Shown: piece by piece, positions 7,399 through 16,348 of the stretch | Layout: each line of letters begins with the position of its first letter | Numbering within the stretch: the first letter of the stretch is position 1 | Assembly: GCA_016705575.1 (NCBI GenBank) | Contig: JADIXX010000001.1 | Span: 558,001 to 622,000, forward strand | From: Candidatus Aalborgicola defluviihabitans | Lineage (GTDB): Bacteria; Pseudomonadota; Gammaproteobacteria; Burkholderiales; Burkholderiaceae_C | Reading direction: 5' to 3' | DNA length: 64,000 nucleotides | Position numbers and translations under genes: made by a program | Notes under the pieces: model-generated | Told to the model about the DNA's origin: nothing | Seen by the model: only the letters and a program-made list of their open reading frames with translations | The model's database searches: none

Positions 7399-8826
7399 AT
7401 GAGTAAACAATTTGATGTAATCGTCATCGGTGGTGGCCCCGGTGGCTATATTGCTGCCATTCGCGCCGCCCAGTTGGGCTTTACCGTAGCCTGTATTGAC
7501 GAGTGGAAGAATGACAAAGGCGGTCCTGCCCTGGGTGGAACCTGCACCAACATCGGTTGCATCCCGTCCAAAGCGCTGCTGCAGTCGAGCGAGCATTTTC
7601 ACCACGCCAACCACCACTTTGCGGAGCATGGCATCACCGCCACTGGCGTGACCATGGATGTGGGCAAGATGGTGGCGCGCAAGAACACCGTGGTCAAGCA
7701 GAATAACGACGGTATCCAGTACCTGCTCAAGAAGAACAAGGTCACGTTTTTCCACGGTCGCGGCTCCTTCGTGAAAGCAGCCGACGGCGGTTATGTGATC
7801 AACGTGGCGGGTGCCACCGAAGACTCGTTGATGGGTAAACACATTATTGTGGCCACGGGCTCCAACGCCCGTGCGCTGCCCGGTGCGCCTTTTGACGAGG
7901 AGCGCATCCTGTCCAACGACGGCGCTTTGCGTCTGGGCGCTGTGCCCAAGAAGCTGGGCCTGATTGGTTCCGGCGTGATTGGGCTGGAAATGGGCTCGGT
8001 CTGGAAGCGTCTGGGTTCTGAGGTCACCATCCTCGAAGGCCTGCCAACTTTCCTGGGCGCGGTGGACGAACAAGTCGCCAAGGAGGCCTTCAAGGCCTTC
8101 ACCAAGCAGGGACTGAAGATTGAGCTGGGCGTCAAGGTGGGTGAAATCACAGCCGCCAAAAAGGGGCTGTCAATCGCCTACACCAACGCCAAGGGCGAGG
8201 CGCAGACACTGGATGTGGACAAACTCATCGTATCGATTGGCCGTGTGCCCAATACCATTGGTCTCAATTCTGAAGCTGTAGGCCTCAAGCTCGATGAGCG
8301 CGGCGCCATTGTGGTGGACGGCGACTGCAAGACCAACCTGCCCGGCGTTTGGGCGGTGGGTGACGTGGTGCGTGGTCCTATGCTGGCGCACAAAGCTGAA
8401 GAAGAGGGCGTTGCCGTGGCCGAGCGCATTGCCGGCCAGCACGGGCACGTCAACTTCAACACCATTCCCTGGGTCATCTACACCAGCCCCGAGATTGCCT
8501 GGGTGGGTCGTACCGAACAGCAACTCAAAACTGATGGCGTGGCGTACAAGGCAGGTTCCTTCCCGTTTCTGGCCAATGGCCGTGCCCGCGCACTGGGCGA
8601 CACCACCGGTTTCGTCAAGTTTCTGGCGGATGCCACGACGGACGAGATTTTGGGTGTGCACATCATTGGGCCCATGGCCAGCGAGTTGATCGCCGAGGCA
8701 GTCGTGGCGATGGAGTTCAAGGCCAGCGCCGAAGACATCGCCCGCATTTGCCATGCCCACCCCAGCTTGAGCGAAGCCACCAAGGAAGCGGCTCTGGCGG
8801 TCGACAAGCGCACCCTCAACTTCTGA
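7399..8826 (+). CDS. lpdA: Dihydrolipoyl dehydrogenase, E3 component
   Basis: FAD-dependent enzyme that re-oxidises dihydrolipoamide with NAD+, completing the complex encoded just upstream. The FAD motif VIGGGPGGYIAA is at the N-terminus, the redox disulfide is in GGTCTNIGCIPSK (C49, C54), and the active-site pair HAHPSLSEA is near 452-454. The ATG at 7399 gives 475 residues; an upstream in-frame GTG at 7327 would add 24 residues unlike the family. The 122-base gap before it holds no recognisable gene. Confidence 0.97.
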   Translation: MSKQFDVIVIGGGPGGYIAAIRAAQLGFTVACIDEWKNDKGGPALGGTCTNIGCIPSKALLQSSEHFHHANHHFAEHGITATGVTMDVGKMVARKNTVVKQNNDGIQYLLKKNKVTFFHGRGSFVKAADGGYVINVAGATEDSLMGKHIIVATGSNARALPGAPFDEERILSNDGALRLGAVPKKLGLIGSGVIGLEMGSVWKRLGSEVTILEGLPTFLGAVDEQVAKEAFKAFTKQGLKIELGVKVGEITAAKKGLSIAYTNAKGEAQTLDVDKLIVSIGRVPNTIGLNSEAVGLKLDERGAIVVDGDCKTNLPGVWAVGDVVRGPMLAHKAEEEGVAVAERIAGQHGHVNFNTIPWVIYTSPEIAWVGRTEQQLKTDGVAYKAGSFPFLANGRARALGDTTGFVKFLADATTDEILGVHIIGPMASELIAEAVVAMEFKASAEDIARICHAHPSLSEATKEAALAVDKRTLNF

Positions 8827-8835
8827 TTGTTATTC

Positions 8836-8893
8836 GGTAAAAATGGATGATAGCCCTCGTGAAATATACGTAGGAAGCTATCAAATGAATAGC
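8836..8893 (-). repeat. 58-bp dispersed element, copy 3 (intergenic, upstream of zapE)
   Basis: Minus strand: GCTATTCATTTGATAGCTTC, 13-base spacer CTACGTATATTTC, then ACGAGGGCTATC and the ATTTTTACC end. It matches the glutathione-transferase copy at 42 of 58 positions by hand count, ungapped. It fills most of the 84-base lpdA-zapE gap and ends 17 bases before the zapE start, in reverse orientation to that gene. Confidence 0.75.
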
Positions 8894-8910
8894 GATCAGA
8901 GGATGATAGT

Positions 8911-10008
8911 TTGAACGTCAAGCAAACCTACGAGGCCGAGTTAGCCGCGCGCGGCTACACGGCTGATCCGGCCCAGCTGCGCGCAGTTGTGGCGCTGGAG
9001 CGTTGCGCACACGAGTGGGCTGCGTTCAAGGAACAGCGTTCCAACGCGTTCAAGAAGTTGATCAACCGCCCGGAGATTCCGCGCGGCGTCTACATGTTTG
9101 GCGGGGTAGGGCGCGGGAAGAGCTTTCTGATGGATTGCTTTTACAACGCAGTGCCGCTCAAACGCAAAACCCGGCTGCACTTTCACGAATTCATGCGCGA
9201 GGTACACCGCGAACTGGCCGATCTGCAAGGCACGGTTAACCCGCTGGACGAACTGGCCAGGCGTATGTCCAAGCGCTTTCGCCTGATTTGTTTTGATGAG
9301 TTCCACGTGGCCGACATCACCGACGCCATGATCCTGCATCGCCTGTTGGCAGCGCTGTTTGAGAATGGCGTGGGTTTGGTCACCACCTCCAATTTTCGCC
9401 CGGATGACTTGTACCCCAACGGTTTGCACCGTGACCGCATTCTGCCGGCGATTGCCCTGCTCAATGCGCACCTGGAAGTGATTAACGTGGACAACGGCAC
9501 TGACTACCGCAAACGCACTATGGAGTCCATGACGTTGTACCACGTGCCCAACGGTCCGGTGGCCGATGCTGCCATGGAGCAGGCCTTCAATGCGCTCCAA
9601 GAGTCGCAGGATGAAGACCCGGTGTTGCACATTGAGGCGCGCCAGATTCGCGCCAGGCGGCGGGCCGGGGGTATGGTCTGGTTTGATTTCAAGACCCTGT
9701 GTGGTGGCCCGCGTTCCCAGAATGATTACCTGGAAATCGCGTCCATGTTCCACACGGTGTTCCTGAGTGACGTGCCGCAAATGTCGGTACGCATGGCCTC
9801 CGAGGCGCGGCGCTTTACCTGGCTCATCGATGTGCTCTACGACCGGCGCGTCAAACTGGTGATGTCGGCCCAGAGTTCTCCAATCGATTTGTACACGGAA
9901 GGACCGATGCTGCATGAGTTTCCCCGAACCGTGTCACGGCTGAGCGAAATGCAGTCCCAGGAATACCTGTCGCTGGATCGGCGTGAAGTGGATACGGGGC
10001 TGACGTGA
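8911..10008 (+). CDS. zapE: Cell division AFG1-family ATPase ZapE
   Basis: AFG1-like P-loop ATPase; the bacterial member ZapE is described as an FtsZ-interacting, ATP-dependent protein. Walker A GGVGRGKS is at residues 64-71 and a Walker B-like LICFDEFHVADITDAM follows. Length 365 matches the family. The start is a TTG at 8911, with AGAGGA about 8 bases upstream; there is no in-frame ATG nearby. A dispersed repeat copy lies immediately upstream. Its stop overlaps the next gene by GTGA. Confidence 0.93.
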   Translation: MNVKQTYEAELAARGYTADPAQLRAVVALERCAHEWAAFKEQRSNAFKKLINRPEIPRGVYMFGGVGRGKSFLMDCFYNAVPLKRKTRLHFHEFMREVHRELADLQGTVNPLDELARRMSKRFRLICFDEFHVADITDAMILHRLLAALFENGVGLVTTSNFRPDDLYPNGLHRDRILPAIALLNAHLEVINVDNGTDYRKRTMESMTLYHVPNGPVADAAMEQAFNALQESQDEDPVLHIEARQIRARRRAGGMVWFDFKTLCGGPRSQNDYLEIASMFHTVFLSDVPQMSVRMASEARRFTWLIDVLYDRRVKLVMSAQSSPIDLYTEGPMLHEFPRTVSRLSEMQSQEYLSLDRREVDTGLT

Positions 10009-10622
10009 CCCGTGCGCAACGCATCCTTGCGGCGGTCTGCCTCGTGTGGATTGCATCGGTCTGGGCTCAGGATACAGCAGCGCCTGGGCCGGACCCATTG
10101 GACGAAGAGCTTGCTCGAATTGGGGCGGTGCGCCAGCAGAAGACCGCAGAACTTGATGTGCAAGATGCCGCCTGCATGGACCGCTTTGCGGTCACTGATT
10201 GCCAGAACAAGGTAACGATCCGTCGCCGCCAGATGCTCGCTGATCTGAAGCGCCAAGAAGACGAGATCAAGGACGCTCAGCGGCAACAGAGGGCGCAACA
10301 ACAGTTGCAACGCAGTGCTGACAAGGCAGCAGAGAATGCTCAGCATGCGACCGAGAGTGAAGCCCTGCAGTCCAGCGAGACAGAACGTGACCGGCAGAAG
10401 GCCCAGGACGAAAAAGTTTTGAGCCACCAACAGCACGCTAAACCGGTTGAGCCAAAAGCATCTGGTCCCAAGATTGCCGCTGGCCTGGATGCCGATACCC
10501 GGGCAAAGAACCGCGCGGCGTACCAGGAGAAACAGGAAGCAGCGCAGAAGAGGCGCGAAGATCGCGCTCAACGGCTGATAGACCATGTCAACGGTGGTCC
10601 ACCGCTGCCAGCGGCGCCCTGA
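10005..10622 (+). CDS. Secreted coiled-coil protein of unknown function
   Basis: The 205-residue product begins with a signal peptide (MTRAQRILAAVCLVWIASVWAQ, probable cleavage after VWA). It continues as a highly charged, Gln/Arg/Glu-rich helical stretch about residues 30-190 that looks like a coiled coil, with two cysteines near residues 57 and 66 that could form a disulfide in the periplasm. The GTG start overlaps the zapE stop (GTGA), suggesting translational coupling. I do not recognise a functional domain. Similar short periplasmic charged proteins are found in Comamonadaceae, but no role can be inferred. Confidence 0.8.
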   Translation: MTRAQRILAAVCLVWIASVWAQDTAAPGPDPLDEELARIGAVRQQKTAELDVQDAACMDRFAVTDCQNKVTIRRRQMLADLKRQEDEIKDAQRQQRAQQQLQRSADKAAENAQHATESEALQSSETERDRQKAQDEKVLSHQQHAKPVEPKASGPKIAAGLDADTRAKNRAAYQEKQEAAQKRREDRAQRLIDHVNGGPPLPAAP

Positions 10623-10631
10623 TTGCCCGAT

Positions 10632-11396
10632 TCAGGTGTGAGTCAGAGGTTCCACCTTGACAATCACGATGGAGAGGTTGTCGCCAGCACCCCGGCCCCG
10701 TGAGCGGGCTTTCTCAATTAAAAATTCCGTGGCTTCGCGGGCCGACAGTGTGGACAGCACCGAGCCCAGCTCACCGGTATTGAAGTAGTGCCAGACACCG
10801 TCACTGCAGGCCATGAGCACATCGCCTGGGCGCAATTGCGGGATGAAATGGAAGTCCACCGGTGGGTCGCCATCGGTCCCCAGGCAGCCCATCAGAATGT
10901 TGGACTGGGGGTGAACGGCGGCCTGTTCCTCGGTAATCTCGCCCCGATTGACCAGTGCCTGCACGTAAGAATGGTCCATGGTGCGTTTGACGAAGCGGTT
11001 GCCGTGGTAATGGTAGATACGGGAGTCGCCCGTGTGGGCCCAGTGGCAGTCACCCTTGGCATTGATCAGGAAGGCGGCCATGGTGCTGTGTGGCTCTTCT
11101 TCTGAGGAGATCGCCGTCAGCTTGATGACGATGTGCGCTTCCTGCACAATCTGCGACAGGATGGCGGCCGCATCATCGGTTTCGGGGTCGTAACGTTCAA
11201 ATAGCTGCTTGGCCGTCATCATGACCTGGTCGGAGGCCTTGCGTCCACCGCTGCGCCCGCCCATGCCATCAGCCACGATGGCCAGAATACAGCCGTTGAT
11301 CCGCGAGTGTTTCAGAAGCGCGATCTGATCTTGCTGATACTCGCGGTCGCCCTTGTGTATGCCGGTGGAAGCAGTTAGTCGGTAACCAGTGGCCAT
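10632..11396 (-). CDS. PP2C-type serine/threonine protein phosphatase
   Basis: Metal-dependent protein phosphatase (PPM/PP2C) that would dephosphorylate Ser/Thr residues in cytosolic proteins. Metal-ligand motifs are visible: GDREYQQD near residues 16-23, VADGMGG at 41-47, AHTGDSRIY in the middle, CSDGVW and GAGDNLSIVIVKV towards the end. Length 254 is typical of the bacterial Stp-like phosphatases. No Hanks-type kinase gene adjoins it here, so its partner is elsewhere. It converges with the coiled-coil gene at 10005. Confidence 0.93.
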   Translation of the reverse strand: MATGYRLTASTGIHKGDREYQQDQIALLKHSRINGCILAIVADGMGGRSGGRKASDQVMMTAKQLFERYDPETDDAAAILSQIVQEAHIVIKLTAISSEEEPHSTMAAFLINAKGDCHWAHTGDSRIYHYHGNRFVKRTMDHSYVQALVNRGEITEEQAAVHPQSNILMGCLGTDGDPPVDFHFIPQLRPGDVLMACSDGVWHYFNTGELGSVLSTLSAREATEFLIEKARSRGRGAGDNLSIVIVKVEPLTHT

Positions 11397-11510
11397 GTTG
11401 GGTTGCTTGTGAAGGCAATACTCTCTGTAAAGGACAGGAAGGTCGTATTATCAAGCCAGTGTGTGATCGACCTCTTCGTGTAGTTTAACCCCGTACTTGT
11501 ACGAACCATT

Positions 11511-11714
11511 TTGCCAACCAATCTTCACTCCCCCGAGCGCCAGATGATCGAGCTGCGTATGGAGCACGCCGATCTGGATGCATTGATAGACCGCGCGGGC
11601 ATTGATGCCCCGGTGGACGAATTGATGATACGCCGTCTAAAGAAGCGCCGTTTGGCACTGCGCGACGAGATCGCCCGCTTGGAACGCGCACTCGAACCGG
11701 GCGAACCCGCCTGA
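11511..11714 (+). CDS. DUF465 (YdcH-like) small helical protein
   Basis: A 67-residue protein with the DUF465 pattern: IELRMEHADLDALIDRA, a short linker, then a basic helix LMIRRLKKRRLALRDEIARLE. The family forms two antiparallel helices; its function is not established. The start is uncertain: a TTG at 11511 gives the full pattern with a short N-terminal lead, whereas an ATG at 11544 would begin directly at MIELR. The stop is 3 bases before the helicase start, so the two genes probably share a transcript. Confidence 0.8.
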   Translation: MPTNLHSPERQMIELRMEHADLDALIDRAGIDAPVDELMIRRLKKRRLALRDEIARLERALEPGEPA

Positions 11715-11717
11715 AAC

Positions 11718-13733
11718 ATGTCCTTTCGCGAAGCGGTTGCGCAGGCCTTTGCGCCCGATGGGGCGCTGGCGCGTTGTGTTGAAGCATTTTCCCCCCGTCC
11801 CGGGCAAACCACCATGGCCACGGCCGTGGCTGCGACGCTGGAGGATGGCGGTGTCCTGGTGGTGGAGGCCGGAACCGGGGTCGGCAAGACCTTTGCCTAT
11901 CTGGTACCGGCTTTGCTTAGCGGTGAGCGTGTTTTGCTGTCCACGGCCACCAAGACCCTGCAAGACCAACTATTTGGTCGCGATATTCCCCGCCTGCTAG
12001 CTGCCCTGGGCGTACCGGCACGTATTGCGTTGCTAAAAGGTCGCAGCAGCTATTTGTGCAATTACCGGCTGGAGTCAGCCCGGCACGATTTGCGGGCCAT
12101 GCACCCAATGGCTCAGGAAGATCTGGCGCATATTGAGGTCTGGGCGACCGGCACAAGCAGGGGCGACTTAGCTGAATTGCCGCAACTCGACGAACGCTCC
12201 CCGGTGATTCCGCTGGTTACCTCCACCCGAGAGAACTGTCTGGGGTCGCGCTGCGCGCATGTGCAGTCTTGCCACGTTAACCAGGCACGGCGCGAGGCAC
12301 TGGCTGCCGATGTGGTGGTGGTCAACCACCACTTGTTCTTTGCCGACCTGAATATTCGCGAGTCGGGGGTGGCCGAATTGCTGCCCAGCGTTCGTTGCGT
12401 GGTGTTCGATGAAGCACACCAGCTCAATGGCATCGGCGTCCAGTTTTTAGGGCGCCAGATCAGCACCGCCCAGCTCGATGCCTTGGGCCGCGATCTTGCT
12501 CGCCAAGGGCCAAGTTTGGCCTTGGTTGCGGAAAACTGGCCTGAAATGGTTACGCAATTGACCCGTGAAACTGCGTCATTGCGGGAACTGTGTACGAATG
12601 GTAGTCCTGATATTCGCGCTCCATGGATCGACGAGGCCCCAGTGGGATTGGACAGGTCGGCTTGGTGTCGTGCGCTCGACGCGTTGCAATTGATATTGCA
12701 GCAATGGGACCTAATGCTTGGCAGCTTGGAAGAGCAAGCGCCTGATATTCACGGTTTGCGGGAACGGACCAGTACATTAATACAAGCTTTGCAGCTTTTC
12801 AATGGCCCTATAGAGCCAGGGTGGGTGCGCTGGATGGACGTGGGGCGGCAGCAGGTCAGGTTGGTGCATTCACCCCTGGACGTGGGGCCGGCCATGCGTT
12901 CCCGTGTCATCGGGCAGGCCATGGAGAACGGCAGTCGCAAGTCCTGGATTTTTACGTCAGCCACCCTGGGGCACGATGCAAGCCTCTCGACATTTGTTCA
13001 GAGTTGCGGTTTGAACGGGGCGCAGGTACTCCAGGTCCCCAGTCCGTTTGATTATGCGCATCAGGCGTGGCAGTATGTTCCTTCGCACATGCCCAAACCT
13101 GCCGATGCCCGACACAGCGGTTCGGTGGCGGAACTGGTGGCACATGCGGCCACCGTTTTGGGCGGAAGAACCCTGGTATTGACCACAACACTGCGTGCGA
13201 TGCGCGATATTGCGGCTGTATTGCGGCAACATTTTTCAGCTTCTGGCACTTTGGAAGTGTTGCTACAGGGAGAGGCACCCAAACGCGAATTGACGGAGCG
13301 ATTCATTCAAGGAGCGGGGCAGGGGGGCGACCGTAAAGGTTGCGTGCTTGTGGCATCCGCTTCATTTTGGGAAGGTGTCGATGTTCCCGGTGACGCGCTG
13401 CAACTGGTAGTGATCGACAAATTGCCATTTGCGCCGCCTGATGACCCGCTGGTGCAGGCTCGGGCAAGGCAGATCGAAGCCGCTGGGAAAAGGCCTTTTG
13501 CCCATTTGCATGTGCCTGAGGCTGCCATCGCCTTGAAGCAGGGCGCTGGGCGCTTAATTCGACGTGAAACGGATCGCGGGATTCTGGTGGTGTGCGATGT
13601 GCGTCTGACCCACATGGGCTATGGTCGGCGCATTCAGGCGGCTTTGCCGGCGATGCAGAGCATCACCACGCAGGGTCAGTTCACACAGGTTCTACAGGGG
13701 CTTACCAGATTTTCCACCACGGACTGTCAATAG
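11718..13733 (+). CDS. DinG/YoaA-type ATP-dependent DNA helicase with Fe-S cluster
   Basis: XPD-like superfamily 2 helicase acting 5'->3' on DNA, linked to repair of damaged or forked substrates. Walker A EAGTGVGKT is at residues 50-58, four cysteines that would hold the [4Fe-4S] cluster are at C116, C176, C181 and C187, and the DEAH box is at 233-236. The C-terminal half carries ASASFWEGVDVPG and QGAGRLIRRETDRG (helicase motifs V and VI). The 671 residues fit YoaA better than E. coli DinG. The 3' end overlaps the convergent bamD by 32 bases. Confidence 0.92.
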   Translation: MSFREAVAQAFAPDGALARCVEAFSPRPGQTTMATAVAATLEDGGVLVVEAGTGVGKTFAYLVPALLSGERVLLSTATKTLQDQLFGRDIPRLLAALGVPARIALLKGRSSYLCNYRLESARHDLRAMHPMAQEDLAHIEVWATGTSRGDLAELPQLDERSPVIPLVTSTRENCLGSRCAHVQSCHVNQARREALAADVVVVNHHLFFADLNIRESGVAELLPSVRCVVFDEAHQLNGIGVQFLGRQISTAQLDALGRDLARQGPSLALVAENWPEMVTQLTRETASLRELCTNGSPDIRAPWIDEAPVGLDRSAWCRALDALQLILQQWDLMLGSLEEQAPDIHGLRERTSTLIQALQLFNGPIEPGWVRWMDVGRQQVRLVHSPLDVGPAMRSRVIGQAMENGSRKSWIFTSATLGHDASLSTFVQSCGLNGAQVLQVPSPFDYAHQAWQYVPSHMPKPADARHSGSVAELVAHAATVLGGRTLVLTTTLRAMRDIAAVLRQHFSASGTLEVLLQGEAPKRELTERFIQGAGQGGDRKGCVLVASASFWEGVDVPGDALQLVVIDKLPFAPPDDPLVQARARQIEAAGKRPFAHLHVPEAAIALKQGAGRLIRRETDRGILVVCDVRLTHMGYGRRIQAALPAMQSITTQGQFTQVLQGLTRFSTTDCQ

Positions 13734-14508
13734 TTCGGCCACCCTTGGTCAGAAACTCTGATTGAGGGTAGTTTTTTTCCAGCACGCGCTTGGCATCGTC
13801 ACGCAACTGCACCATGCCCAGCGCATCGTAGGATTTGTAGAGGATGAATAGCGCTTCTTCGATAGCAGGGACTTCGCGGTAATCGGCAATGGCCAATTGC
13901 GCCCGGTTGACTGCCGCCAGGTAGGCACCGCGCTTGTAGTAATAGCGGGCTACGTGTACTTCGTATTGGGCCAGTGAACTCACGATGTAGTTCATGCGGT
14001 CACGGGCATCGGATGCGTAGCGGGATTCAGGGAATCGCTCTACCAACTCCTTGAAGGACTCAAATGACTCCTTGGATGCCTTTTGGTCACGCTCCGAGAG
14101 ATCCTGACTAATATATTTGGCAAACATGCCAAGGTCGTCGTTGAAGTTGACGATGCCCTTGAGGTAGATGGCATAGTCCATGGCGGGACTGACCGGGTGT
14201 AGCTTCTGAAAGCGTTCCAGCGTGGCCAATGCCTGCGCGGGTTCTGCCGATTTGTATTGGGCGTAGGCTTTGTCCAGTTCAGCCTGTTGAGCCAAAGGAG
14301 TTCCTGCAGCGCGTGCTTCCAGCTTCTCCAGAAGCGGGACTGCGCGTTCCCATTGGCCGTTGCTCATTTCTTCCTTGGCTTCGGCATAGATATTGTTGGG
14401 GCTCATGCTGGCGGTCTTGTCGACCGGTGCAGTGGAGCAACCTGCAATCAAGAGTGCGCCAGTCGCCAGCAATGAAACGCAAACGACCGATAATTTGACA
14501 CGAAGCAT
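13702..14508 (-). CDS. bamD: Outer-membrane assembly lipoprotein BamD
   Basis: TPR lipoprotein of the BAM complex that inserts beta-barrel proteins into the outer membrane (ComL in older usage). The ATG at 14508 gives a 268-residue protein with a lipoprotein signal (SLLATGALLIAGC, acylated Cys24) and several TPR-like helical repeats (AQYKSAEPAQALATLERFQ and following). A longer open frame to 14640 has no family resemblance. It diverges from rluD and overlaps the helicase gene at the 3' ends, as is common in Burkholderiales. Confidence 0.95.
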   Translation of the reverse strand: MLRVKLSVVCVSLLATGALLIAGCSTAPVDKTASMSPNNIYAEAKEEMSNGQWERAVPLLEKLEARAAGTPLAQQAELDKAYAQYKSAEPAQALATLERFQKLHPVSPAMDYAIYLKGIVNFNDDLGMFAKYISQDLSERDQKASKESFESFKELVERFPESRYASDARDRMNYIVSSLAQYEVHVARYYYKRGAYLAAVNRAQLAIADYREVPAIEEALFILYKSYDALGMVQLRDDAKRVLEKNYPQSEFLTKGGRTIDSPWWKIW

Positions 14509-14523
14509 GTTAGGAACACTTTC

Positions 14524-15552
14524 TTGAAACAGAGCACTGGAATTATATCGATCCACCCAATCGTGGCGGAGTCGGAGGAACTGGAGGACGTCAGCACCGA
14601 AGTCGAGTGGCGAACGGATACCGTCAACGTCGCACAACATGGTGAGCGGCTGGACCGGGCTTTGGTGGATATGGTGCCAGAGTTTTCAAGAAGCTACCTG
14701 CAGCAATTGATCGATTTGGGGCTGGTCTGCCTGAATTCCCAGCCAGTTCGCAAGCCTTCGACCCGCGTGAAGGCCGCAGACTCAGTGACCATTGAGCTTA
14801 GGCCAACACCACAAAGCCAAGCATTCAAGCCACAGAATATTCCGCTGGAAGTTGTATATAGAGACGCGCACATTCTGGTTATCAACAAGCCAGCAGGGTT
14901 GGTAGTGCACCCGGCGCCCGGAAACTGGAGCGGCACCTTGCTCAATGCGCTGCTTGCGTATGACAGTGATATTGCCCTGGTACCCCGTGCCGGTATCGTG
15001 CACAGGCTGGATAAAGACACCAGTGGGCTCATGGTTGTGGCCAGATCACGTGCGGTCATGGATACTTTGATTCAGGCTATTGCCGCGCGCGACGTGAGTC
15101 GACAGTACCTGGCCGTTGCGCACGGCCAATGGAGCGGGCCGAATAGCCGCACGGTGGATGCCCCCATTGGTCGTGATCCCCGCAACCGCCTGCGCATGGC
15201 CATTGTCAATTTGGCGTCCCAATCGGGAAAAATGGCGCGCACCGACTTTATTCTGCTGGACAACGCGGAGAAAGGATGCCTGGTGCGCTGCATTCTCCAC
15301 ACCGGGCGCACGCACCAGATTCGTGTGCACATGGCGTCGTTGGGCCATCCGCTGGTGGCGGACGTTACCTATGGTGGCAGTACTGTTCAGTGTATGGAAC
15401 GTCAGGCCCTGCACGCGGTGCGGCTTGCGTTTGTGCACCCTGTGACCGGTGAGCCTATGGTGTTTGAGGCACCAGTGCCGATCGATATAGTGGCACTCAT
15501 GGACTCCTGGGGCCTGCGCTACAATCCCCAAAAACGGGCAAATGGCCCTTAA
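14524..15552 (+). CDS. rluD: 23S rRNA pseudouridine synthase RluD
   Basis: Forms pseudouridines 1911/1915/1917 in helix 69 of 23S rRNA. An S4 RNA-binding domain is at about residues 36-95 (ERLDRALVDMVPEFSRSYLQ), and the catalytic motif is IVHRLDKDTSGL with Asp163. TGRTHQIRVHMASLGHPL is the C-terminal family signature. Length 342. A TTG at 14524 is the most upstream start; only 15 bases separate it from the divergent bamD ATG, so the promoters must overlap coding sequence or the true start is slightly downstream. Confidence 0.93.
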   Translation: MKQSTGIISIHPIVAESEELEDVSTEVEWRTDTVNVAQHGERLDRALVDMVPEFSRSYLQQLIDLGLVCLNSQPVRKPSTRVKAADSVTIELRPTPQSQAFKPQNIPLEVVYRDAHILVINKPAGLVVHPAPGNWSGTLLNALLAYDSDIALVPRAGIVHRLDKDTSGLMVVARSRAVMDTLIQAIAARDVSRQYLAVAHGQWSGPNSRTVDAPIGRDPRNRLRMAIVNLASQSGKMARTDFILLDNAEKGCLVRCILHTGRTHQIRVHMASLGHPLVADVTYGGSTVQCMERQALHAVRLAFVHPVTGEPMVFEAPVPIDIVALMDSWGLRYNPQKRANGP

Positions 15553-15582
15553 GTACCCCGGACCTTGCCGGGAGTTGGCACA

Positions 15583-15630
15583 GTGAGTTCCTCACATCTG
15601 CTGCCCACCGATTGGAATCACTTTGATTGG
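15583..15630 (+). pseudogene. Probable N-terminal remnant of pgeF (YfiH, laccase-domain) gene
   Basis: From a GTG at 15583, in the gap between rluD and scpB, the frame reads MSSSHLLPTDWNHFDW and then continues as unrelated sequence out of frame with scpB until a TGA. The LLPxDW start resembles the N-terminus of PgeF/YfiH proteins, whose gene normally follows rluD in proteobacteria. The simplest reading is a deletion that removed most of pgeF and brought scpB next to rluD. The resemblance is short, so this is an inference. Confidence 0.4.
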
Positions 15631-15667
15631 TCACTGTTAAAGGTGACATTTTCCACAGAATCCGACT

Positions 15668-16348
15668 ATGAACTTGGTGGATGCAAAGCGGGTCTTGGAG
15701 ACCGCATTGATTTGCTCACAGCAACCACTGCCGGTGCGTGATATGCGGGCGCTCTTCAATGAGTCCCTGGGTGCCGATACGCTTAAAAATTTGCTGGAAG
15801 AGCTGAGGAACGATTGGGCGGGTAAGGGGGTTGAGCTGGTGAGCGTTGCATCGGGTTGGCGGTTTCAAAGCCGGCCGGAAATGCGCGAATTTTTGGACCG
15901 ACTGCACCCTGAAAAGCCGCCACGTTACACCCGAGCCACGCTGGAAACATTGGCCATCATTGCCTACCGTCAACCGGTGACTCGCGGTGACATGGAAGAT
16001 ATTCGAGGCGTCACCATCAACTCGTTGTTGATCAAGCAACTCGAAGACCGGGGTTGGGTTGAAGTCATTGGACACCGCGAGTCAGCAGGGCGACCTGCGT
16101 TGTATGCCACCACGCGGCAGTTTCTGGATGATTTGGGCCTGCAATCGCTGGACCAGTTGCCCTTGCTGGAACACGGGTCCCATCCCGAAGATGTTTTTGG
16201 GGTGCTGGCCAAGTCGTCTGATGCGATGGAGTCAAGTATTCCTGCGGCGATGGACAGCCCAGCAGATTGTGCAAAATTGCAATTGGATATACCTCTGGAT
16301 GCCTCCATGCCGTTGGAGCAAGGAACTACGAATGGATTTTCAGAATGA
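15668..16348 (+). CDS. scpB: Segregation and condensation protein B
   Basis: ScpB is the winged-helix subunit of the Smc-ScpA-ScpB condensin that organises and segregates the chromosome. The signatures LETLAIIAYRQPVTRGDMEDIRGV and LIKQLEDRGWVEVIGHRESAGRPALYATT (tandem winged helices, about residues 5-165) are clear in pieces. Length 226. scpA is not adjacent, although the two are often neighbours. The stop overlaps the rluB start (ATGA), so translation is probably coupled. Confidence 0.95.
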   Translation: MNLVDAKRVLETALICSQQPLPVRDMRALFNESLGADTLKNLLEELRNDWAGKGVELVSVASGWRFQSRPEMREFLDRLHPEKPPRYTRATLETLAIIAYRQPVTRGDMEDIRGVTINSLLIKQLEDRGWVEVIGHRESAGRPALYATTRQFLDDLGLQSLDQLPLLEHGSHPEDVFGVLAKSSDAMESSIPAAMDSPADCAKLQLDIPLDASMPLEQGTTNGFSE

